From CAZZNQ01 sp964655775 (GTDB taxonomy: Bacteria; Planctomycetota; Brocadiia; SM23-32), in assembly GCA_964655775.1 (NCBI GenBank), contig CAZZNQ010000106.1, forward strand, positions 1-13,244: a stretch of 13,244 nucleotides of DNA. The letters are read 5' to 3'. The position numbers and the translations under genes are program-made. A model generated the notes under the pieces. The model saw nothing but the letters and a program-made list of their open reading frames with translations. It was not told the origin of the DNA and did no database searches. Below, in pieces: positions 6,572 to 13,244 of the stretch; the stretch's first letter is position 1; each line of letters begins with the position of its first letter.

Positions 6572-7735
6572 ATGGAATCGCTGGAGATCAGTCCGAACGG
6601 TCGCTACTTCGTGGATGGGCAGAACAGGCCCGCGTTCTGGCTTGGCGACACCCAGTGGCAGCTCTTCCGCGACTTTACGGTCGACGACGCCGTCTCCCTG
6701 CTGGAGCAGCGTAAGGCACAGGCGTTTACCGTCGTCCAGGTGATGATCACTGGTGTGGGCGACGGCACCATTCCCGACCTCGAGGGCGAGCCGCCCTGGC
6801 TTGAAGCCGACCCGTCAAGGCCCAATGAGGCGTACTTCGCCAGGGCCGATGCCGTTGTGGAAGCGGCCGGCCGACTCGGCATGGTGCTCGTCCTGGGCGT
6901 GTATCACAAGACCCAGCGGCTGCAGCTTCCCACCGGCAAGGCGCGCGCTTACGCCCGATGGCTGGGCGAACGTTGGCGAGGGCAGCCGCATGTTGTCTGG
7001 ACGGCCTACCCGGAGGCCCGTCACGATTACGTGCCTATCCTGCGCGAGATCGTAGCGGGGCTGAAGGAATCGACTGGCGGGTCTCAGCTCATCACAATCC
7101 ACCCGGATCCCTCGCCCGCCTCCTCCAGCTTCCTGCACCGCGAGGACTGGCTCGACTTCAACACGATCCAGACGTGGCACAGTTTGGACATGAACGTTCC
7201 GATGGTGCGCGCCGACTACGATCGCGTGCCGCCCAAGCCGGTGGTGATGGGGGAGGGCGGCTACGAGGGTGCGGCGCACACGGGCCGGCCCTGGACGCCG
7301 CTGGACTGCCGGAAGCAGGCGTGGTGGTCTTGCCTTAGCGGCGGGTACCACAGCTATGGGCACCACGGCAACTGGACGTCGCCGGCGGAATGGCGCGAGT
7401 GGATCGACGCCCCGGGCGCCGCGCAGATGGGCGTCTGCCGGCGCTTCCTCGAGTCGCTCTCCGACTGGTGGGGCCTCGTTCCCGACTCCGGAATCATCCT
7501 CAGCGACGGAGACGGATGCCTCAAAGACGCCGTGTCGGCCCGCGCCGAATCGAGGGAATGGGCTGTCGTGTACCTTCCCGAGCCGGGCAGCGTCATCGTC
7601 GACGCGGAGTTCTCGGCACTGCCGGCGGAATGGCTGGACCCGCGCACCGGCGAGCGTCTGCCCGCGCGCCTGCAGGGGCAGTCGGCCGAGACGCCCGACG
7701 GCTGGGAGGACGCCGTGCTCCTGCTGAGTCGATGA
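6572..7735 (+). CDS. DUF4038 (GH140 apiosidase-like) glycosidase with C-terminal Collagen_bind_2-type domain
   Basis: The product has 387 residues with no signal peptide. It opens with NGRYFVDGQNRPAFWLGDTQWQLF (9-32), the start of the DUF4038 TIM barrel. Later blocks LITIHPDPS (174-182), WLDFNTIQT (193-201), PPKPVVMGEGGYE (220-232) and YGHHGNWTSP (262-271) follow the family order. E228 in the GEGGYE block is the expected catalytic nucleophile. The C-terminal part (about 303-385), with DGCLKDAVSA, VVYLPEPG and WLDPRTG, resembles the beta domain often placed after DUF4038. The family includes GH140 apiosidases; the substrate here is unknown. Unusually, the segment that normally reads W..GGD reads WTAYPEARHD (143-152), so the assigned acid/base Asp appears to be missing or moved. 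I chose the ATG at 6572 because GGGGA lies 6 bases before it. TTG at 6530 is less likely. Confidence 0.82.
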   Translation: MESLEISPNGRYFVDGQNRPAFWLGDTQWQLFRDFTVDDAVSLLEQRKAQAFTVVQVMITGVGDGTIPDLEGEPPWLEADPSRPNEAYFARADAVVEAAGRLGMVLVLGVYHKTQRLQLPTGKARAYARWLGERWRGQPHVVWTAYPEARHDYVPILREIVAGLKESTGGSQLITIHPDPSPASSSFLHREDWLDFNTIQTWHSLDMNVPMVRADYDRVPPKPVVMGEGGYEGAAHTGRPWTPLDCRKQAWWSCLSGGYHSYGHHGNWTSPAEWREWIDAPGAAQMGVCRRFLESLSDWWGLVPDSGIILSDGDGCLKDAVSARAESREWAVVYLPEPGSVIVDAEFSALPAEWLDPRTGERLPARLQGQSAETPDGWEDAVLLLSR

Positions 7736-7752
7736 CGTCGCTCCGCGCTACT

Positions 7753-7776
7753 TCGCCCGGCGGCGGCGTCGGGCGA
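7753..7776 (+). terminator. Possible hairpin terminator after the GH140-like gene
   Basis: TCGCCCG (7753-7759) pairs with CGGGCGA (7770-7776) around a 10-base loop, 18 bases past the stop. There is no U run. The rest of 7736-8022 holds no coding frame I can support. Confidence 0.3.
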
Positions 7777-8022
7777 GGATCTGCCTCCCGCCGTGCGTCC
7801 TCTGGCGGGCCAGGAAACCACAGCAACGCCTTCCCTTCAGCCTGCTCCGCCTGACTGTGACCTTCATATCCTGATTCCTTTTGTGTGCGAGATCGTGTCG
7901 ACTGGCCTCACACGAACCGGCCGGCTCAGATCATTATTGCCACAGGAGCCGATGGTTGTCCAGATGTGCTCCGGACGGCGAGGGGGGTACCATGGCCGCG
8001 GCGCGCTACTGCAACCCCTGGC

Positions 8023-8283
8023 TCACCCGCGTTTGAAGCGTACGCGGCACTCGGAACACCAGGCGTTCTTGTTCAGGATGAACAGGATCAGTCCGAGGGG
8101 GAAGAGCAAAGCCGCGAAGACGAATACCCAGGGGCTGGCGCTGTCGCGCTGAACCTGCCTCGCACCGCAGTGCGGACATGTCTCCCCGGGTATCCCAATA
8201 TCACGCCCCCGCCCCACGAACGCACTGATAACTCCGATTAGCAGGACAAGCACGGCTACGAGCGGGACGATGGCTATCTCCAT
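8023..8283 (-). CDS. Small membrane protein with a split CxxC zinc-ribbon-like motif
   Basis: The product has 86 residues. Two transmembrane helices (about 4-23 and 52-71) flank a loop with CPHC (36-39), and a second CSEC (76-79) follows the second helix. The two CxxC pairs, 36 residues apart and separated by a membrane helix, are what a zinc ribbon split across the membrane boundary would look like. Both pairs would face the same side if the protein folds as two helices with a short hairpin. The ATG has a perfect SD, GGAGG, 7 bases upstream. It is the last gene of the leftward iron-transporter group, 72 bases after the previous one. No family is recognised. Confidence 0.75.
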   Translation of the reverse strand: MEIAIVPLVAVLVLLIGVISAFVGRGRDIGIPGETCPHCGARQVQRDSASPWVFVFAALLFPLGLILFILNKNAWCSECRVRFKRG

Positions 8284-8355
8284 AGATATCCTCCATTCAT
8301 TGTTTGCTGCCGCAACACCGGGACTCTCGCCGGGCCGCCGCTGCCTCCCGTACCA

Positions 8356-8589
8356 TCAGTACTTGCCGTAGGACTTTACGACGATGGAGACGAAGATCGC
8401 CAGCGTGGCCAGGAGGATGGGAACGGACAGGGCGGCCGGTGGCATCTCGCCCGTGGCAACCCCAACGCCGATGACGACAGCATAGACTGCCAGCACCACT
8501 CCGCACAGAATCCGCACCCAGAGCCGCTCCGCCAGGAACAAACCGAGCACGGCCGCCAGCAGCAGTCCCGGACCGCCAAGGCTTATCAT
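8356..8589 (-). CDS. Small membrane protein with about three transmembrane helices
   Basis: The product has 77 residues, almost all hydrophobic. Helices are predicted at roughly 5-20, 25-44 and 53-71, ending in a basic KSYGKY tail. The ATG at 8589 is preceded by GAGGGG about 8 bases upstream. It begins 29 bases after the stop of the iron transporter gene and is probably in one transcript with it. I do not recognise a family; a partner or assembly role with the transporter is possible but is only inferred from position. Confidence 0.68.
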   Translation of the reverse strand: MISLGGPGLLLAAVLGLFLAERLWVRILCGVVLAVYAVVIGVGVATGEMPPAALSVPILLATLAIFVSIVVKSYGKY

Positions 8590-8618
8590 GGTGCTTGCCC
8601 CTCGCCGCTATCGTCCAG

Positions 8619-9482
8619 TCACACCTCCACCGGCAGCACCTGTCGCACCAGGGCGCCGATGCCGAACGTGAGAGTCGCCACACCCAGGCTGATGCCCGCC
8701 ATCTCCAGGAACCGCTTCCCGAACTGCAGGTCCTTGGCGACCGCCACGTAGAAGTTGAAGAGCGCAATGATCAGCAGCGCCGACCCGATCATCACGCCCA
8801 GGCAGGCGTAGATGTTCCCCAGAAGCAGGTAGGGGGCGATCAACACGCCGACCGTCAGCACGTAGGCCAGGCCCGTGTAGAACGCCGCCTTGCCGGGCTG
8901 CAAATCCCCCTCTTCCGACTTGACGGCCAGGTATTCCGACCCCGCCATCGAGAGCGAGGCGCTGATGCCCGTGATGAGGCCGGCGACGGCCACGAGGCGC
9001 GGCTCGCGGAACGCCAGCGTGAAACCCGCCAGCGCACCGGTCAGCTCCACCAGGGCGTCGTTCAGTCCGAGCACCATCGCGCCGGTGTACTTCAGCCGCT
9101 CCTCGTCCAGCATCTCGATCAGCCGTTCTTCGTGCTCGTCCTCCGAGGCGGCGATCTCGCCCGCACGCGGGACATCCTTCAGCACGGAGTAGTTCTCGTG
9201 CGCCTGGCCTTCGCCGGCTTCCATGAGCTTGACGGTGAACGTGATGCCCAGCAGCCAGGCGACGAGGCCGTAACACCATACCTTGAGGTGCGCGGGGCCG
9301 ACGTCGCTGCCGGTCAGCGACCGCCAGTGGTGATAGTGGTCCAGCTCCTCGCCCGCGATGCGTTCCAGCACCTTTCGGTTGTCCGCATCCTTCTCGCGGG
9401 CGGCCAGGCGACTGTAGATGTGGTGCTCGGTGATCTCGTTCCGCTGGGCCTGCAGCAGGATGCGCCTTGTGGACTCCTCCAC
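8619..9482 (-). CDS. Ferritin-like/VIT-type iron transporter
   Basis: The product has 287 residues. The N-terminal part (about 1-60) is the first helix pair of a ferritin-like (rubrerythrin) domain, with E16 in QRNEI and ExxH residues E46/H49 in EELDHYHH. A membrane segment (about 68-85) follows, then a second ExxH pair in SEDEHEERL (113-121). The VIT/CCC1 core from about 135 contains LGLNDALVELTGALAG, GLITGISASLSMAGSEYLA, and further helices to the end. This is the erythrin-VIT architecture known from MbfA-like iron exporters and archaeal/bacterial rubrerythrin-VIT proteins; it moves Fe(II), possibly Mn(II), across the cytoplasmic membrane. I place the start at the GTG at 9482 because it has a perfect GGAGG (9495-9491) 8 bases upstream. 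An ATG at 9497 overlaps that SD and has none of its own. The gene follows the oxidoreductase on the same strand but a terminator lies between. Confidence 0.85.
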   Translation of the reverse strand: MEESTRRILLQAQRNEITEHHIYSRLAAREKDADNRKVLERIAGEELDHYHHWRSLTGSDVGPAHLKVWCYGLVAWLLGITFTVKLMEAGEGQAHENYSVLKDVPRAGEIAASEDEHEERLIEMLDEERLKYTGAMVLGLNDALVELTGALAGFTLAFREPRLVAVAGLITGISASLSMAGSEYLAVKSEEGDLQPGKAAFYTGLAYVLTVGVLIAPYLLLGNIYACLGVMIGSALLIIALFNFYVAVAKDLQFGKRFLEMAGISLGVATLTFGIGALVRQVLPVEV

Positions 9483-9508
9483 GGCGTCGGCCTCCATACA
9501 AGTGCAAA

Positions 9509-9532
9509 GGGCGGGTCCCAGCGGACCCGCCC
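9509..9532 (-). terminator. Hairpin terminator of the oxidoreductase gene
   Basis: On the minus strand GGGCGGGTCC (9532-9523) pairs with GGACCCGCCC (9518-9509) around a GCTG tetraloop, 10 bp in all and followed by TTTGCACTTGT. It sits 35 bases past the oxidoreductase stop and 27 bases before the iron transporter's start. It is the best-formed terminator in the window, although the U run is mixed. Confidence 0.75.
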
Positions 9533-9566
9533 GTTGACACACGTCTTGCGGCGATGCTCCGCCGCG

Positions 9567-10634
9567 CTACTCGATGGTGGACATCGGATTCTGCCGGTGC
9601 GCCTCTTCGATGACGGCTATCTGCTGGCGTACCTGCTCGGGCGTGATCACCAGGGCGGCGCCTTCGGTGAGGGTCGCGTGCAGGTGCCGGTAGAAGGTGC
9701 GGACCATGTATGCGAACTGGTTCGACTTGCTCTTGGGGACCGTCCACGAGCGCTCGACCCAGTTCAGCTTCTCGCGACAGTATGTGCGTCCGGTCAGCGG
9801 CTCCGTGACCAGTTCCTGGTTCGGCGACTTCTCCGGCTTGAAGTACTTCCACTGCATCTCGGCGGTGCCGCCCATCAGCCCGCCCAGCGTGCCGTAGACC
9901 ATGTAAGTGTACGGCGAGTAGGCGGCGCAGGAGGATAACTCCAGGTCGACGGTCGGGCGGTCCTTGCCGGTGAGGATGAGCTTGACGTGGTCCTCGGCGT
10001 CGCCGAAGGTGTTGGCGCGGTCCATGATGCAAAGGACGTCCGGCTTGCCGGGCCCGTAAAGCTGGAGCACCTGGTCCAGTGGATGTGGCCCCGTATTCAG
10101 CAAGTTGCCGCCGCCGAACTTCTGAAGCGTCTGCCAGTCCCAGCGCCGCGAGAACCCGTTCATCGCGCACTTTATCATCACGATGCGGCCCAGCACGCCG
10201 GAGTCGATGACCTTGCGAACTTGCTCGAAGTAGGGCGCGAACCGCGACTGCTGGAAGATGGCCAGCATCTTGTCCGCCTTCTTGGCCGCGCGCATCATCT
10301 TGTCCACGTCAGCAACGTTGGTCGCCAGGGGCTTCTCGCACAGCACGTTGTGGCCGGCCTTGAACGCCTCCACGGTCACCGGCGCGTGGAGATGCGACGG
10401 CGTGGTGTTCACGACCAGGTCCAGGTCGTCGCGCGCGAGCAGGTCCGAATGGTCCTCGTAGGCGTCGGCCCCGAACTCTTTCTCGGCCTGAGCCCGCCGG
10501 TCCTCGATGGGATCCGAGACGGCGACGATCTTGTACTTGCGGTCTTTCTTGAGGTGATTGGCGTGGATGCCGTATCCGCTGCGTCCCTGCCCGATAATGC
10601 CCACGCGCACCTGCTTCTTCTTCGACTTGGCCAT
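9567..10634 (-). CDS. Gfo/Idh/MocA-family NAD(P)-dependent oxidoreductase
   Basis: The product has 355 residues, the usual length. The Rossmann fold begins at VGIIGQGRSGYG (11-22), with D41 after strand 2 as in NAD(H) users, and NTTPSHLHAPV at 76-86. The family signature EKPLA (100-104) holds the catalytic Lys101. The second signature GGGNLLNTGPHPLDQ (174-188) supplies H184, with N180 where many members have Asp. Such enzymes oxidise or epimerise sugars, inositols or their derivatives in the cytoplasm; the substrate is unknown, but nearby glycosidases make a sugar likely. The start ATG has GGAG 8 bases upstream. The lysine-rich N-terminal MAKSKKKQ and C-terminal NPMSTIE are not unusual. A terminator hairpin follows. 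Confidence 0.92.
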   Translation of the reverse strand: MAKSKKKQVRVGIIGQGRSGYGIHANHLKKDRKYKIVAVSDPIEDRRAQAEKEFGADAYEDHSDLLARDDLDLVVNTTPSHLHAPVTVEAFKAGHNVLCEKPLATNVADVDKMMRAAKKADKMLAIFQQSRFAPYFEQVRKVIDSGVLGRIVMIKCAMNGFSRRWDWQTLQKFGGGNLLNTGPHPLDQVLQLYGPGKPDVLCIMDRANTFGDAEDHVKLILTGKDRPTVDLELSSCAAYSPYTYMVYGTLGGLMGGTAEMQWKYFKPEKSPNQELVTEPLTGRTYCREKLNWVERSWTVPKSKSNQFAYMVRTFYRHLHATLTEGAALVITPEQVRQQIAVIEEAHRQNPMSTIE

Positions 10635-10715
10635 AGTGCGGTCTCCGTGCTGCTGATTGCCCGCGGCGCTCGGGGCTCCCGGGTCGCCGCGCGGGGGAAT
10701 TCACTCACGCGCCGG

Positions 10716-10744
10716 AGTATTGCACATCCCGCCGGGGAATTCAA
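10716..10744 (-). promoter_or_regulatory. Possible promoter of the oxidoreductase gene
   Basis: On the minus strand there is TTGAAT (10744-10739), a 17-base spacer and AATACT (10721-10716). The -10 match is four of six. This would give a leader of about 75 bases. It is divergent from the promoter at 10764-10792. Confidence 0.45.
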
Positions 10745-10763
10745 AGGCTCGGGCCGGCACGAT

Positions 10764-10792
10764 TTGACCGCGCTCGGACGCGCTCGTATATT
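10764..10792 (+). promoter_or_regulatory. Promoter of the DUF6485/GH20 operon
   Basis: TTGACC (10764-10769), 17-base spacer, TATATT (10787-10792). The expected start is near 10799, about 30 bases before the DUF6485 ATG. Confidence 0.7.
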
Positions 10793-10827
10793 CACGTGTG
10801 GAACGCATTCTCTTTCGAGGAGAAACC

Positions 10828-11031
10828 ATGGAGTGCAAGAGGGAACGTAATCTGAGCATCTGCAACTGCAGCTATCCGGGATGCTCGAACAAGGGCGTCT
10901 GTTGCGACTGCCTGCGCTCGCACCTGGCTGCCAGGCAGCTTCCGGCGTGTTGCTTCCCGGACGACGTGGAAGCCACCTATGACCGCAGCTTCGAGAAGTT
11001 TGCCGAGCTCGTTCAGGCGGGCACTGTCTGA
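10828..11031 (+). CDS. Cys-rich small protein, DUF6485-like
   Basis: The product has 67 residues with nine cysteines: C3, C12 and C14 in ICNCSYPGC (11-19), C25, C26 and C28 in GVCCDC (23-28), and C41, C42 in LPACCFPDD (38-46). The pattern 'MECKRE..L..CNC.Y..C...G.CC.C...H......PACCFP' matches the DUF6485 family of small proteins; I recall this family but have not searched it. Its role is unknown; the cysteines suggest metal or an Fe-S cluster. The ATG at 10828 has GAGGAG 6 bases upstream, which decides it over the upstream GTG at 10798. It is the first gene of a pair with the GH20 enzyme (29-base gap). Confidence 0.75.
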   Translation: MECKRERNLSICNCSYPGCSNKGVCCDCLRSHLAARQLPACCFPDDVEATYDRSFEKFAELVQAGTV

Positions 11032-11060
11032 ATAGCTCTGTCCTACGGAGGACGCCGGAA

Positions 11061-12950
11061 ATGAACAGGTTCGCGATCGACGTGGACGCCTGCCCCGAGG
11101 AACTCCGGGCCGGGCTGCAGGAGATAGCGCAGGACAGTCCGGACCGGCTCGTCGAGGGCGAGGGCGGAGTGCGCCTTCGCTTTGAGAAGCGCGGGCCGTC
11201 CGGGCAGCGCGGGTGTTCCGCCGAGTACGACGACGGCACGGTGACCGTGCGCTACGGCACCAGGACCGACGCGTTCCGCGCCCTGGGCCGGCTGATGGGG
11301 CAGCAGGAGCCGGAGGACTTCGCCGAGGCGCCCAAGCTGGATACGCTGGGCGCGATGATCGACGTCTCGCGCAACGGCGTGATCCGTCCCGACGCGGCGA
11401 AGGCATTCATGCGTCGGTGCGCACTGATGGGGCTTAACATGGTGATCCTCTACTCCGAGGACACCTACGAGGTCCCCGGCGAGCCGTTTTTCGGCTATCT
11501 GCGTGGCCGCTATACCCAGCAGGAGATGGCCGACCTGGACGCCTACGCGGATGCGCTGGGCATCGAGATGTTCCCCTGCATCCAGGCGCTCGCGCACCTC
11601 CAGCAGATACTCCAGTGGCCGGCTTATTCGCACCTGCGGGACGTGGGCGGCGTGCTCCTGGCCGAGGAAGAGGAGACCTACCAGCTTCTGGAGAAGATGA
11701 TCGTCGCCGCGTCCGAACCGTTCCGCTCGCGCCGCATCCATCTCGGGATGGACGAAGCGTGGGGCATAGGCAGCGGCCGTTACCGCGAGAAGCACGGCGA
11801 GAAGAGCGGGTTCGAGATCCTGAATGACCATCTCGCGCGTGTTCGGCAGATCTGCCAGGAACACGGCTTGCAGCCGATGATCTGGAGCGACATGTACTTC
11901 CGGATCGGTTCGGAGTCCGGCGGCTACTACGACCGCGACTGCGTTATCCCGCCGGAAGTCGTCGACCGTATACCCAAGGACGTCCAGCTCGTGTATTGGG
12001 ACTACTACCACACCGACAGCGGGTTCTACGGGGAGTGGATCGACCGGCACCGCGCCCTCGGCTCCGAGCCGATCATGGCCGGCGGCGTCTGGACCTGGAA
12101 CCATCTGTGGGCGGGGCTGCCGTACTCGTTCACGACGACCGAAGCCTGCATGGCGGCCTGCAAGGAGAAGGGTTTGCGCGAGGCGTTCGTGACGCTCTGG
12201 GGCGACGACGGCATGGAGTGCGACGTCTTCTCCTCGCTGCCGGGCATCCAGTACTTCGCCGAACACGCTTACGCCGACCGCGTGGATGGCGATCTGCTCC
12301 GCGCCAACTTCCGGGGATCGTGCAACGCCGACTTCGACGACTGGGTTCGCGCGTCCGATCTGGACTCGGTGCCGTGCGTGCCGGATCCGGGCGAGTCGCG
12401 CGCAAACGTCAGCAAGTGGCTGCTCTGGCAGGACCCCTTCCTGCCGCTGATGGACCCGCAGGTGGAGGGGTGCTCGCTTCGTGAGCATTACGCCGAGCTG
12501 GCGGCCGACCTGTCCGCTGCGTCGGGGAAAAACGAGCAGGCGGCACGGCTCGAGTTCCCGGCGCGCGTGGCGGCCGTGCTCGCGCTGAAATGCGATCTGA
12601 CGGCCGAACTGCGGGCTGCCTACGCGACGGGCGACCGGGACGAACTTCGGCGCCTGATGGAGGAGGACCTGGCAGAACTGCGGCGCGAGTTGGACGCGCT
12701 GTGGAAATGCCACCGCGAGATGTGGCTGGCGACCTACAAGCCGTTCGGGCTGGAGGTAGTCGAGGGCCGCTACGGTGGCGTTCGCACCCGGTTGGAAAGC
12801 CTGAGCGACCGCCTGGCCGGCTACCTGGACGGCTCGTCCGAGTCGATTCCGGAGTTCGAAGCCGAACTGCACAAGGTGATGCAGCGCGAACCCGGCGACC
12901 TGCCCACGCTCAACTACTCGCGCGTCGCCACGCCCAGTTGCATCAAGTGA
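11061..12950 (+). CDS. GH20 beta-N-acetylhexosaminidase, HexD-like, intracellular
   Basis: The product has 629 residues. The GH20 signature HLGMDEAW (227-234) carries the catalytic Asp231-Glu232 pair, and the following GSGRYREKHG fits the HexD-like subgroup. MIDVSRNGV (99-107) opens the TIM barrel. Later conserved pieces are MIWSDMYFR (about 274-282), VYWDYYH (about 312-318) and GGVWTWNH (about 338-345). The N-terminal 90 residues form an accessory domain and the last 150 are helical. GH20 enzymes release terminal N-acetylglucosamine or N-acetylgalactosamine by substrate-assisted catalysis. There is no signal peptide, so it acts in the cytoplasm on imported oligosaccharides. The ATG at 11061 has GGAGG 9 bases upstream. 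It is probably co-transcribed with DUF6485. Its end faces the UroD-family gene 12 bases away. Confidence 0.9.
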   Translation: MNRFAIDVDACPEELRAGLQEIAQDSPDRLVEGEGGVRLRFEKRGPSGQRGCSAEYDDGTVTVRYGTRTDAFRALGRLMGQQEPEDFAEAPKLDTLGAMIDVSRNGVIRPDAAKAFMRRCALMGLNMVILYSEDTYEVPGEPFFGYLRGRYTQQEMADLDAYADALGIEMFPCIQALAHLQQILQWPAYSHLRDVGGVLLAEEEETYQLLEKMIVAASEPFRSRRIHLGMDEAWGIGSGRYREKHGEKSGFEILNDHLARVRQICQEHGLQPMIWSDMYFRIGSESGGYYDRDCVIPPEVVDRIPKDVQLVYWDYYHTDSGFYGEWIDRHRALGSEPIMAGGVWTWNHLWAGLPYSFTTTEACMAACKEKGLREAFVTLWGDDGMECDVFSSLPGIQYFAEHAYADRVDGDLLRANFRGSCNADFDDWVRASDLDSVPCVPDPGESRANVSKWLLWQDPFLPLMDPQVEGCSLREHYAELAADLSAASGKNEQAARLEFPARVAAVLALKCDLTAELRAAYATGDRDELRRLMEEDLAELRRELDALWKCHREMWLATYKPFGLEVVEGRYGGVRTRLESLSDRLAGYLDGSSESIPEFEAELHKVMQREPGDLPTLNYSRVATPSCIK

Positions 12951-12962
12951 GCGGGGCGGCGA

Positions 12963-13244
12963 TCAGGCCGCGACGTAACGGCGCCCTTCATCGACCATCG
13001 CCAGATAGTTGTCCACCGGGATGTAGTTGGCGACGCTGTTGCCCGAGCCCAGGCAGTAGCCGCCGCCCGGCATGCATGCATCCAGCGTTTCCCGAACGCG
13101 GCGGCGCACCTGGGCCTCGTCTGCGCGGCACAGGAAATCCACGTCAATGCCGCCGAGGATCGCGATCCGGTCGCCGTATCTCTCGCACGCTTCGGTCACG
13201 GGTTCGATCGTATCCTCAAAGGAATGTCGCGCGTCGATGCCCAC
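12963..13244 (-). CDS. Uroporphyrinogen decarboxylase (UroD) family protein, 5' end cut by window
   Basis: The final 93 residues are visible. GIDARHSFEDTIEP, YGDRIAILGGIDVDFL, VRRRVRETLDACMPGGGYCLGSGNSVANYIPVDNYLAMVD and the terminal RRYVAA follow the pattern of the UroD-family C-terminus ('GgiD..lL ... GGGyil...n.i....p..n..am'). Family members include the haem enzyme HemE and the MtaA/CmuA-like methyltransferases. Fragments of this kind near glycosidases are frequent in PVC-type genomes, where the role is unknown. True UroD features in the N-terminal half are not in view, so I cannot separate HemE from the methyltransferase-like group. The start lies beyond base 13244. The gene converges on GH20. 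Confidence 0.75.
   Translation of the reverse strand: MGIDARHSFEDTIEPVTEACERYGDRIAILGGIDVDFLCRADEAQVRRRVRETLDACMPGGGYCLGSGNSVANYIPVDNYLAMVDEGRRYVAA

Noticed and set aside
8595..10170. Long frames on both strands over the transporter and the oxidoreductase
   Set aside because: No recognisable domain; out of frame with the VIT and Gfo/Idh/MocA proteins that have clear motifs.
11043..12872. 609-residue frame opposite GH20
   Set aside because: Antisense shadow in GC-rich DNA; the plus strand has the GH20 signature and a good SD.
1..13244. CRISPR array, insertion sequence or defence genes
   Set aside because: No repeat-spacer pattern, transposase motif, terminal inverted repeats or nuclease/helicase motifs were seen.

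Overview
The window is GC-rich bacterial DNA with short intergenic gaps, good Shine-Dalgarno (SD) sites and recognisable sigma70-type -35/-10 boxes. It holds 2 tRNA genes and 14 protein genes, the last cut by the right edge. A secreted protein with an NPCBM domain, a DUF4038/GH140-like glycosidase, a GH20 hexosaminidase, a UroD-family protein and a DUF6485 protein together suggest a carbohydrate-degrading, probably anaerobic lineage of the Planctomycetota/PVC or Hydrogenedentota type. That placement is inference from gene content; no rRNA or other marker is present.

Left part (1-3374): a tRNA-Gln(CTG)/tRNA-Glu(CTC) pair is read leftward from a clear promoter. Next comes a leftward exported protein with four apparent beta-repeat units and a C-terminal NPCBM domain. 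Its promoter is back to back with that of a rightward three-gene operon: nitroreductase, membrane-anchored dual-specificity-type phosphatase, and a Cys-cluster protein.

Middle (3353-6361): two leftward membrane proteins are separated by a 380-base gap without a gene. One is a coiled-coil protein with an acidic tail, the other a two-helix protein. A perfectly palindromic terminator follows, then a small leftward SHOCT-like-domain protein divergent from a LOG/TIGR00730 gene.

Right part (6572-13244): a rightward GH140-like protein faces a leftward stretch made of a Gfo/Idh/MocA oxidoreductase, a terminator hairpin, a ferritin-like/VIT iron transporter and two tiny membrane proteins, one with paired CxxC motifs. 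Divergent from the oxidoreductase is a rightward pair, DUF6485 then GH20. The GH20 gene converges on the 3' part of a UroD-family gene.

The glycosidases lack signal peptides. With the oxidoreductase they look like intracellular processing of imported glycans, while the phosphatase operon and the iron-transporter group look like housekeeping or stress functions. I see no mobile element, CRISPR array or defence system. The most unusual points are a probably leaderless secreted protein, a GH140-like enzyme with a changed catalytic motif, an iron transporter whose true start seems to be an internal GTG, and several uncharacterised small membrane or Cys-rich proteins.
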